Origin: Bacteroidales bacterium
Lineage (GTDB): Bacteria; Bacteroidota; Bacteroidia; Bacteroidales; Muribaculaceae
DNA: 33,612 bases
Reading direction: 5' to 3'
Assembly: GCA_004552485.1 (NCBI GenBank)
Contig: SFOH01000021.1
Location: forward strand, 1-33,612
In this document: piece by piece, positions 26,873 through 33,612 of the stretch
How the letters are laid out: every line of letters starts with the position of its first letter
Numbering within the stretch: the first letter of the stretch is position 1
The notes under the pieces: generated by a model
Told to the model about the DNA's origin: nothing
What the model saw: the letters and a program-made list of their open reading frames with translations, nothing else
Database searches by the model: none
Made by a program: the position numbers and the translations under genes

Positions 26873-26900
26873 TTTTTTTTTGACGGTCGGGTGGGGGAGA

Positions 26901-28403
26901 TCAGCAGTGGAAGTGACGGTTGACGAGGGTCTGCATGAGCTGGAGGTCGTGCTTGGCGGCCTCAGCCTCGGCGGGGTCGTAGTCGCGGAGGGCGGCGATG
27001 GTGCCGTCAACGGTGGCGCGGTCAAAGACGCCGCGGGCCTCGAAGATGTCGCGCGCGGCCTCCAGACAGTCGGCGCTCTCGCTGCAGTTGGTGGGCAGCT
27101 GGGCCAGGCGGCTGAGTACGTCGGCGTGCTCGGCATTGTGGATGTTGACGTCGACGTAGGTGTCGGCGGCCACTTTCAGTCCGTCCTCGAGCTCGTAGCC
27201 GTAGCGCAGGGCCACGGCCAGCGATGCCATGAGCAGGTAGATGTCGGCGGAACCGTCGGCGGAGCGAATCTCCACGGTCTGCTTCTGCGTGGTGTCCAGG
27301 GCGAGGCTTTCGGTGCCGGGGTTGAGCTCGGCGCACATGTCCTTGTCTGTTGTCCAGCCGAGGGGTACGCGCACCAGCACAGAGCGGTTGCGGTCGCCCC
27401 AGCATACGTTGGTGGGTGCCTCCTGGTGGGGCACGAGGCGGAAATAGGACGTGGGATTGGTGTTGCCGAATGCGGTGATGGCGGGTGCCAGCTTCATCAG
27501 ACCGGCGATGGCGCGGCGTGCCGTCTCGCTGAGCTTGCGCGAGGCGTCGAGCATCATGTTCTTGCCCGTGGCGTCGACCATGCGCATGTGGATGTGCAGG
27601 CCCGAACCGGCTTTTCCGACGGTGATTTTCGGGGCGAAGGTGACGTCGTAGCCCTCTTCCCATGCCAGGTTGCGGATAATCCACTTGGCCAGCATCAGCT
27701 GGTCGGCGGCGTCGCAGGCGTCGACGGGCAGGAACTCAATCTCGTTCTGCTCGTAGACCGTGTCGCCGATGGTGAAGTTGCCAACCTCGCTGTGGCCGTA
27801 CTTAATCTGTCCGCCCGTCTGGGCGATATAGTTCATGCAGCGTGTGCGCAGGTCGCCGAACTTGGCGAAGGGTGCGCTCTCGTGGTAGTTGCGCTGGTCG
27901 GTGGCAGGGAACGAGGTGTCGCCGGACTGAATCACATAGTACTCAAGCTCGCCCATGCACTGGAAGGTGAGGCCGGTGACACGGGTGAACTCGGCGCAGG
28001 CCTTGGCCAGCGTGTGACGCGGCGACGACTCGAGCGGATTGCCGTCCTTGTCGAAGAACGAGCACAGCATAGTGACTGTGGGCACCGGGGCAAACGGGTC
28101 CAGGAATGCCGACGAGAAGCGCGGCAGCACATAAAGGTCGCTCGACGAGGCCGAGATGAACGGGAACAGCGACGAACCGTCCACCCTCTCGCCCAGCGTG
28201 AGGATTGTCTCCAGATAGCCGATGTCGTTGATGACGAAGTTGAGCGTCTTCAGGCGGCCGTCGGCGGCGGGATACATGAAGTTCACCATCTCTATGTCGT
28301 TGTCCACGATGAAGCGGATGATGTCCTCGCGCGTGAACTCCTTCATGGGCTTTTGCAGGAACTGCACCAGTTTGTTTTTATTGAGAGAGACTTGCTTGTC
28401 CAT
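26901..28403 (-). CDS. glnA: Glutamine synthetase family protein (type I-like, Bacteroidetes)
   Basis: 500 residues from the start at 28403; the frame extends to 28514 but that part overlaps the promoter. The beta-grasp N-terminal domain (about 20-115) carries DGRLKTLNFVIND and ERVDGSSLFPF. The catalytic domain has GELEYYV (141-147), the ammonium/glutamate block GSGLHIH (256-262), RLVPHQEAP (312-320) followed by NRSVLVRVP, and VEIRSADGSADIYLL near the C-terminus. All these are recognisable glutamine synthetase motifs. It makes glutamine from glutamate, ammonia and ATP. The segment between GHSEVGNF and NEIEF is longer than in E. coli GlnA. The gene stands alone with its own promoter and no adenylyltransferase or GlnB nearby. 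Confidence 0.9.
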   Translation of the reverse strand: MDKQVSLNKNKLVQFLQKPMKEFTREDIIRFIVDNDIEMVNFMYPAADGRLKTLNFVINDIGYLETILTLGERVDGSSLFPFISASSSDLYVLPRFSSAFLDPFAPVPTVTMLCSFFDKDGNPLESSPRHTLAKACAEFTRVTGLTFQCMGELEYYVIQSGDTSFPATDQRNYHESAPFAKFGDLRTRCMNYIAQTGGQIKYGHSEVGNFTIGDTVYEQNEIEFLPVDACDAADQLMLAKWIIRNLAWEEGYDVTFAPKITVGKAGSGLHIHMRMVDATGKNMMLDASRKLSETARRAIAGLMKLAPAITAFGNTNPTSYFRLVPHQEAPTNVCWGDRNRSVLVRVPLGWTTDKDMCAELNPGTESLALDTTQKQTVEIRSADGSADIYLLMASLAVALRYGYELEDGLKVAADTYVDVNIHNAEHADVLSRLAQLPTNCSESADCLEAARDIFEARGVFDRATVDGTIAALRDYDPAEAEAAKHDLQLMQTLVNRHFHC

Positions 28404-28474
28404 AACAGAAAATGAGAAAACTTTTGGTATTACGAAATAAGAAATGAGAAGACCGTGGTTGTCGACGGTCGTGT

Positions 28475-28505
28475 CAAAATTACAAAGAAAAAGTGAGATA
28501 CCAAT
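28475..28505 (-). promoter_or_regulatory. Bacteroidetes-type promoter for glutamine synthetase, with a downstream hairpin
   Basis: Minus-strand -7 box TAATTTTG (28475-28482) and -33 box ATTG (28502-28505, 3 of 4), 19 bp apart. A 6-bp inverted repeat GACCGT/ACGGTC (28451-28470) lies at the expected start site and could be an operator or leader hairpin for nitrogen control. That last step is inference. Confidence 0.6.
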
Positions 28506-28649
28506 AGCCTCCACCCCGAATATAACAAGTTTTAACGTAAAAACGCCCCGCCGCTATGGTAAAATGGCACTACAAGGCTGTTGCCGGACGCAAACAGAGC
28601 CGCCGTCGGCGAGGACAGCGACTCCGTTAAGTCTCAGAAAAAAGGTGAG

Positions 28650-29342
28650 TTATTCGATGGCTTTGGCGTTGCGGTAGTTGGCAATGGCGCGCCAGCAGAG
28701 CACGGCTAAGAGTGCGCCAACGACGGGGCCGACGACCATAATCCAGAAGTCGGGCCATGCCTCGGGACTCCACAGCGCGGGATTGACCGAGCAGTTGTCG
28801 ACGAGAATGCCCACGATGTTCACCAGGCCGAGCGCCAGGCCGATGGCCAAGCCTGCGAACTTGCCGGCGCCGTATTGCTTGTCAGTAGCGCCCAGCACAA
28901 CCATCACGAAGAAGAACGTGAGCAGGCACTCGGCCGAGAGCGCCAGGGGAACGGTTGCGCCCGGCTGGAGCACGTTGGCGGCGAGAGCGGCACCCGATGC
29001 TGCTGTCTCGCCTCCGAAGTTGAAGCCGGCGGCACTCTCCGTGAACCAGTACAGGAATCCGGCACCAACGACAGCGCCAAACAGCTGAAAGACAACGTAC
29101 CAGCAGAAGTCCTTGCCGCTCATGCCTCCCGACAGCCACACGGCCAGGGAGACGGCGGGATTGACATGACAGCCCGAGATGTTGCCGATGGCATAGCACA
29201 GGCACACGAGCACGAGGCCGAAGCACAGACCGATGCCGAGGCCGCCGATACTCGGACCGGCCAGGACAGCGCTGCCGCAGGCGAGGAGCACCAGGAACAT
29301 GGTCCCGACGCCCTCAGCGATGTATTTTTGATAAGAAGCCAT
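28650..29342 (-). CDS. aqpZ: MIP-family aquaporin (AqpZ-like) with altered second NPA
   Basis: 230 residues with six hydrophobic spans and two half-helices. The first NPA is normal (GNISGCHVNPAVSLAV, about 53-68). The second is SVNPALWSPEAWPDFW, where the family has NPAR followed by a longer loop (for example NPARS.G.AL). The selectivity-filter arginine is replaced by leucine, and several residues of half-helix E appear missing. The rest (ETVVG-like turns, GAGKFAGLAIGLALGLVNIVG) is typical AqpZ. It would move water, but gating or selectivity may be altered, or the channel inactive. It is transcribed leftwards with no clear consensus promoter in front. Confidence 0.85.
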   Translation of the reverse strand: MASYQKYIAEGVGTMFLVLLACGSAVLAGPSIGGLGIGLCFGLVLVCLCYAIGNISGCHVNPAVSLAVWLSGGMSGKDFCWYVVFQLFGAVVGAGFLYWFTESAAGFNFGGETAASGAALAANVLQPGATVPLALSAECLLTFFFVMVVLGATDKQYGAGKFAGLAIGLALGLVNIVGILVDNCSVNPALWSPEAWPDFWIMVVGPVVGALLAVLCWRAIANYRNAKAIE

Positions 29343-29445
29343 ATAGAGAAAAATTAAAAAAGTGTGTGTGTTTCTCAGAAAAGTATAAAACTATAACAAA
29401 CCGGCCGCCCATAAGTTTGCGACCGGGCCCTGGATGTTATGGATG

Positions 29446-29525
29446 TGAGTTATGTGATTTATGTGATTTATGTGATGGGAGGACGGAACATACGTGACAT
29501 TCGAAACATAAGTAACATAAATAAC
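29446..29525. repeat. Palindromic element made of 9-nt repeats
   Basis: The left arm has three 9-nt units (TGAGTTATG, TGATTTATG, TGATTTATG) at 29446-29472 and a partial fourth. The right arm has four units (ACATACGTG, ACATTCGAA, ACATAAGTA, ACATAAATA) at 29488-29523. TTATGT in the left pairs with ACATAA in the right, so the two arms can form a long imperfect hairpin of matching 9-nt period. It resembles a REP-like or miniature element more than a terminator. Function is unknown. Confidence 0.7.
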
Positions 29526-29556
29526 AGTGCTTTCGCAGAAGATGCGGCGCTTTGCT

Positions 29557-29588
29557 CTTGCACGAGTAATGAAAAATCCGTAACTTTG
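29557..29588 (+). promoter_or_regulatory. Bacteroidetes-type promoter for the beta-helix surface gene
   Basis: Plus-strand -7 box TAACTTTG (29581-29588, full match) with -33 box CTTG (29557-29560, 3 of 4) 20 bp upstream. The predicted start is near 29595, about 42 nt before the ATG at 29637. Confidence 0.62.
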
Positions 29589-29636
29589 CGGGGAACCAAT
29601 CCTCTGACATTTAAATTAATCAAAACCTGAGCAGAT

Positions 29637-32169
29637 ATGAATCTTTTCAAGCGTAAGGCGATGGCTGTGGCTGTCGCTGCCTTCCTGGCCGGGAGCATGA
29701 GTCTCTCCGCCGAGAACTATTTTGTGGGGCCCGAGGCCAATGTTGCCGCCGGCACCAAGGTCAAATACCGTGATATGGAGTTCGTGGCGGGTCAGACCGC
29801 CTTCACCGGAATATGGGGCGCCCTGGGCGTTTACCGGGAGAATTCCAAGATCTACTTCTCCGCGAACACCATCGGCTCGTTCACAATCAACAAGGCCAAC
29901 GTGGAGCTCATCGGCGCCAACGCCTGGTGCGACGGCTGGAGCGGCAAGCGTTCCTCGCAGGAGACGCGCATCACCGGCACCATCACCGTCAACGCTTCCA
30001 ATGTGACGGTCAACGGCTTCGAGTTCAGCGGCAACGGCTGCGTGCGCAATGATGCGGCCGGTCGCGGAAGCACCTGCGTCTCCGGATTCCGATACATATA
30101 TAATAAGTGCACCGGCACGACGCTCTCTGCCGGAACAAACGTGGCGCTCTGCTATCTCGGCGACGCGTGGCGCCCGGCACAGACCGATGCCAACAAGCAG
30201 GACCCGACGAAGTGGGCCGCCATCGAGCGTTACCACAACGTGTACATCGGCCACAATCTCTTCGACGGCGCGCAGGCTGAGAACCAGCCCATGGCCATCC
30301 AGGTGGCCGGCTCGTCGGAGGGCACGGTCATCACCGACAACCACTTCAACGGCGGCGGCACGAGCATCTCGCTGTTCAACACTCAGAACCGCTTCGAAAT
30401 CTCACACAACCGCTTCACCAATGTGGGCGTTGGTGCCGCAAAGGGCGAGTTCTGCGTGCGCCTCTACTATGTGGGCTGCAATGCCGCCACCCCGTGAACA
30501 CCTCGCTGCGCGTCAACTACAACACCTTCAAGAACAAGCCCTGCAAGCGCACCGACGGCTACAATTACGTGTTCTATGCCAACAATACCAACACTACCAC
30601 CGCCAATGTGGACGTGCGCTGGAACTGCTCGGACAACACGGAGTATTGCTTCGCATGGGTGAAGCCCGCCTGGGAGACGGCCGGCCAACGTTACTTCGCC
30701 GGCAGCCAGAACCGCTTCAACTATGAGGGCAGCCACGGCACCACCGTCGACTTCTACGGCAAGAAGGACGAAAACGGCAACGCAGAGTTTGGCCGCGTAA
30801 CACCCACCGGCGGCGCAGGAGGCATGAAAGGATGGTGGTTTGGAAAATCATCTGTGAAGGGCTCGGACATCGCCACCGTGGTGCAGAGCATGGACATCGA
30901 CGACGCCACCGGCGACTGCTACTTCATCAACGCCAAGAACGCCCGCTCGAACGGCAGCCTCGGCGCATGGGGCAGTGCCGTCAGCAAAGCCTTCCCCTCG
31001 CTGCCCATAAGCGACGACATGCTCATCATGACCCGCGTGGCCATGGGCGGCGCCGAGACGCACATGTACCTCACCTATGGAGGCCACGGCTCAAACATGG
31101 CGCTGACGCGCTACAAGGGCAAGGTGTGGATTGCCACCGGCGGATACGGCACCACCACCAGCACCTCGCCCACAAAGATTTGCCTCTTCCCCTGGTCGGC
31201 AGGCAAAGGCCTGGACCTGCGCGACGGCTCGTACGTGAAGTATCTGAAGGTGGGCTATTCCGGCAACATGTGCTATCCCGCCATCGACAATGACAACCGC
31301 CTCTTTATGGTGCGCTCACGTTCCTCTTCCGGCGACTACTTTGCCGTCTACGACCTGGACAAGGTGATGGCCTCTCCCGAGACGGCAAAACCCATCAAGG
31401 AAGTGTTCGTGGCCAAGGGCGCACGCAAAATCTCCAACTCCTCACGCAAATTCCTCAACAGCAACGACAAGGGCTTCAAGACATGGTCCGACCAGGGCTT
31501 CACCATCTCCGGCGACTATATCTACACCTACGAGGGTGACGGCAAGGATGGCTATGGCTCCAACCCCAATCCCTCGACGGCCACCGACCACGACAGCAAG
31601 TCCGTGCTCATTGTCAATGTCATCAACTGGCGCACCGGCGAGTATGTGCAGCGCTCTGCCATCCTCAGCAGCAAAGTGTGGACCAACATGTGCTCGGCAA
31701 CGGCCGACAGCGGCGAGCCCGAGTCCATGAAGATTCACCGCGACGCCACAGGCCGTCCCTTCATGGCCGTCGGCGTCAGAGCCAGTCGCAGGAGCTTAGC
31801 ACGACCGTTAGCGGCCATGCCAAGGACGTTCACGCCGCCATTGTCGGTGCCGACGGCGGAAGCTTCATGGCCACGAAGAGCGGCGCCAAGGTGAAGGTAA
31901 CATTCACGCCCGACCGCTGGAAGAGCAGCTACAACGCCTGGCTGCGCCTGTCGTCGCCCAACTGCAAGGACGTCATGGTGCCCCTCAGCGGCTCATACAC
32001 CGGCGTACTCAGCGGCATCGAAGGCATCGAGGCTGACGTAGATGGGATGGACGAGAACGAGCCCGTGCGCTACTTCGACCTCAGCGGCCGCGAGCTCTCC
32101 GAGCCTGTCAAGGGCGTCAACATCGTGCGCTATGGCAACGGCTCCGTCTCCAAGGTCATCGTCAGATAA
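29637..32169 (+). pseudogene. Secreted beta-helix/propeller surface protein split by two frameshifts
   Basis: Three overlapping reading frames read as one protein of about 844 residues if two bases are restored. Part 1 (29637-30497) has a signal peptide (about 1-25, ending SLSA) and right-handed beta-helix repeats (TITVNASNVTVNGFEFSGNG; NVYIGHNLFDGAQ). Part 2 (30494-31894) continues the helix (RVNYNTFKN), then changes to a propeller-like region (IATVVQSMDIDDATGDCYFI, MYLTYGGHGSNMALTRYKGK), which resembles TagC/helveticin-J-like folds, an uncertain match. Part 3 (real from about 31775 to 32169) adds a beta-sandwich (STTVSGHAKDVHAAIVG, KVKVTFTPDRW) and a C-terminal tail, YFDLSGRELSEPVKGVNIVR, of the kind used for surface sorting in Bacteroidetes. 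It is probably a secreted glycan- or host-binding protein; function is unknown. The breaks may be real decay, phase variation or sequencing errors. Confidence 0.78.
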
Positions 32170-32181
32170 CGCCCCGAAACC

Positions 32182-32976
32182 ATGACGCTGCAGGTACTCA
32201 TCAGCACGTGCTCCCCGGAGGGCATCTCCCGCGTGGCGGCCATGGTGCTGCCCGCGGTGGAGGGCGTGGAGTACCTGGTCATGTGGCAGCGGCACGAGGG
32301 TGGGGAGGTGCCCGAGGCTCTTGACGAACGCCCAGACGTACGGGTGATGCGCTCGGAGCGCATAGGGCTGTCCGCCAACCGCAACGACCTGCTGGATGTC
32401 GCCACCGCCGACGCCGTCCTCATTGCCGACGACGACCTGCGCTATACGGCCGAATCGCTCGCCGGTGCCCGCGACATCATCGCCGCGCACCCCGAAGTCG
32501 ACTACTTCTCATTCCGCCACAAGAGTCCGCACCCGAAGGCCTATCCCGCCGCGGAGTGCTCGCTGGCACGGTTGCCCCGGGGCTTCTATCAGACCAGCTT
32601 CGAGGTGGCGCTGCGACGCAACGAGTGCACGGCCGGGCTTCGCTATCGCGAGGACTTCGGCGTGGGCGCGCCCTACTTCGGCTGCGGCGAGGAGGAGCTG
32701 CTGCTTCTCGAGGCACGCAAGGCCGGACTCAACTGCCGCTTCTTCCCGCACACCGTCGCAGAGCACCCCGGCGACACCACAGGCCACCGCCGCGCCGACA
32801 AGCGCGTGCTCCACGGCCACGGAGCCGTCATCGCCATGCTCTATCCGTGGACATGGCCGCTGCGGCTGGTGTTCAAAGCACGGCGCCTCGCTCGTGCGAA
32901 ACAGGCCTCATTCCCAGGCGCTCTGCCTGCGCTGACGGCCGGAGCGGTGCGCGTGAAAGCCGAGCGCCGCAAATAA
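32182..32976 (+). CDS. Small glycosyltransferase (GT-A, family 2-like)
   Basis: 264 residues. The N-terminus (LQVLISTCSPEGISRV) is followed by SANRNDLLDVATADAVL (64-80) and IADDDLRY (81-88), with DDD as a probable metal/nucleotide-sugar motif. A GCGEEELLLLEARKAG stretch (about 170-185) fits a catalytic acid region. The C-terminus is basic (RVKAERRK) with one hydrophobic stretch at about 216-230 that may touch the membrane. The substrate is unknown. It starts 12 bp after the surface-protein gene, so the two are likely co-transcribed and it could modify that protein or another surface glycan. That link is inference from position only. Confidence 0.78.
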   Translation: MTLQVLISTCSPEGISRVAAMVLPAVEGVEYLVMWQRHEGGEVPEALDERPDVRVMRSERIGLSANRNDLLDVATADAVLIADDDLRYTAESLAGARDIIAAHPEVDYFSFRHKSPHPKAYPAAECSLARLPRGFYQTSFEVALRRNECTAGLRYREDFGVGAPYFGCGEEELLLLEARKAGLNCRFFPHTVAEHPGDTTGHRRADKRVLHGHGAVIAMLYPWTWPLRLVFKARRLARAKQASFPGALPALTAGAVRVKAERRK

Positions 32977-32988
32977 TTCGGCCGCGGA

Positions 32989-33020
32989 TTTGTCAGTCTC
33001 ACAATTTTTCTGTACCTTTG
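32989..33020 (+). promoter_or_regulatory. Bacteroidetes-type promoter for cdsA
   Basis: Plus-strand -33 box TTTG (32989-32992), 20-bp spacer, -7 box TACCTTTG (33013-33020). A full match, starting 13 bp beyond the glycosyltransferase stop codon. The leader is about 20 nt. Confidence 0.75.
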
Positions 33021-33045
33021 TGGGAAACATAATTGAACACAAAAC

Positions 33046-33612
33046 ATGAAAAACGTAATTGTCCGGAGCCTCTCCGGCATTGTCTATATTGCTCTTATCG
33101 TAGGCGGCATCCTCCTTGGCGGCTGGTGGTGGTACGCCGTCACCGGCATCTTCGCCGTCATCGCCATGACCGAATTCCAGCGCATGACGGCCGTACGCAC
33201 CCGCACGGCGACGCCTCTGTGGGGCTCGGCCCTCGACATGGCCTCGGCACTCCTGCTGTGGGGAGTGGCGCCTATCATCGAACATTGGAGCGACGCACTG
33301 CCGGCCCTCGCCGTGGTGCTCGGCCTCTGTCTGCTTGTGCGCATGACGCTGGCGCTGGCTCAGCATCAGGGCGACGCTGTGGGCACGATGGCCCAGGGCG
33401 TCTTCAGCGTGCTCTACGTAGGCATCCCCATGGGTCTGCTTAACGTGACGATGCTGCTCTGCCCCTTCGCCGTGAACGCCCTGCTGTGGATGTTCATCCT
33501 CATCTGGCTCAACGACACGGGCGCCTTCTGCGTCGGCTCGCTCTTCGGACGCCACCGCCTCTGCGAGCGCCTCTCGCCGAAGAAGAGCTGGGAAGGATTC
33601 TGGGGCGGTATG
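33046..33612 (+). CDS. cdsA: Phosphatidate cytidylyltransferase CdsA (partial, runs off the right edge)
   Basis: 189 codons are visible from ATG 33046, in frame to the last base. Several membrane spans are evident (IVYIALIVGGILLGGWWWY and later ALLLWGVAPII, VFSVLYVGIPMGLL, LLWMFILIWL). The end has LNDTGAFCVGSLFGRHRL followed by SPKKSWEGFWGG, the start of the CdsA signature (S-x-K-T/S-W-E-G-x-x-G-G). CdsA makes CDP-diacylglycerol from phosphatidate and CTP in the inner membrane, the entry to phospholipid synthesis. The gene has its own promoter. The rest lies beyond the window. Confidence 0.93.
   Translation, partial: MKNVIVRSLSGIVYIALIVGGILLGGWWWYAVTGIFAVIAMTEFQRMTAVRTRTATPLWGSALDMASALLLWGVAPIIEHWSDALPALAVVLGLCLLVRMTLALAQHQGDAVGTMAQGVFSVLYVGIPMGLLNVTMLLCPFAVNALLWMFILIWLNDTGAFCVGSLFGRHRLCERLSPKKSWEGFWGGM

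Larger units (their letters stand above)
29343..29636. other. 294-bp divergent intergenic region with palindromic 9-nt repeats
   Basis: It lies between aqpZ (minus) and the beta-helix gene (plus). It contains an inverted repeat at 29401-29427 (7 of 8 pairs), the 9-nt repeat palindrome at 29446-29525, and the plus-strand promoter at 29557-29588. No gene was recognised. Confidence 0.7.

Noticed and set aside
28556..28630. Arg-rich 24-residue frame as ribosomal protein bTHX
   Set aside because: The residues do not match the Gly-Lys-rich pattern of bTHX that I remember, and the frame has no good promoter. Kept only as a low-interest observation.
30485..30500. Programmed -1 ribosomal frameshift joining the two parts of the surface protein
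   Set aside because: ACCCCGTGA is not a standard slippery heptamer and no strong downstream pseudoknot was evident. A lost base is simpler, and a second break exists further on.

Overview
The window looks like a chromosomal segment of a Bacteroidales bacterium, possibly a Muribaculaceae-like gut lineage; the family is a guess from memory of similar proteins. The evidence is a complete Bat (aerotolerance) operon, a two-subunit methylmalonyl-CoA mutase, an OmpA of Bacteroidetes type, a type-3-like prolyl-tRNA synthetase, a Bacteroidetes-style glutamine synthetase, and at least eight promoters that fit the Bacteroidetes consensus (TTTG-like -33 box, 19-20 bp spacer, TAnnTTTG -7 box). No phage, insertion sequence, CRISPR array, tRNA or rRNA was seen.

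Layout, left to right. Apart from a YigZ/IMPACT gene at about 11.1 kb, everything up to 29.34 kb is on the minus strand. 1-1518: start of ridA and a YihY/BrkB membrane protein. 1607-4975: a Wza-type outer-membrane export lipoprotein and a Wzc-type polysaccharide co-polymerase/BY-kinase whose C-terminus carries a tyrosine cluster and a native run of eight histidines. 5193-6326: OmpA-family porin. 6817-10870: mutA-mutB, the B12-dependent step of the succinate-propionate pathway. 11110-13287: YigZ (plus strand), a tandem universal-stress protein and a small HTH protein. 13448-22296: the eight-gene moxR-DUF58-batD-like-batA-batB-batC-batD-batE operon, read leftwards from a promoter at about 22.44 kb. 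22651-26748: a second operon, proS - polyprenyl-phosphate glycosyltransferase - HU - HU/TM/LysM fusion. 26901-28403: glutamine synthetase. 28650-29342: an aquaporin that has lost the usual arginine after its second NPA motif.

From 29.6 kb the strand switches to plus: a secreted beta-helix/propeller surface protein broken by two frameshifts (29637-32169), a small glycosyltransferase (32182-32976), and the start of cdsA (33046 to the edge). Between the divergent aquaporin and surface-protein genes lies an unusual palindromic element built from 9-nt repeats.

The best candidate for something little described is the HU pair at 22651-24272. A canonical-looking small HU overlaps, by an ATGA, a protein that joins an HU-like domain to a long acidic Pro/Glu linker, one membrane span and a LysM-like domain. 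This arrangement could tie nucleoid to cell wall. Coordinates and motifs below were read by eye; no database search was run.
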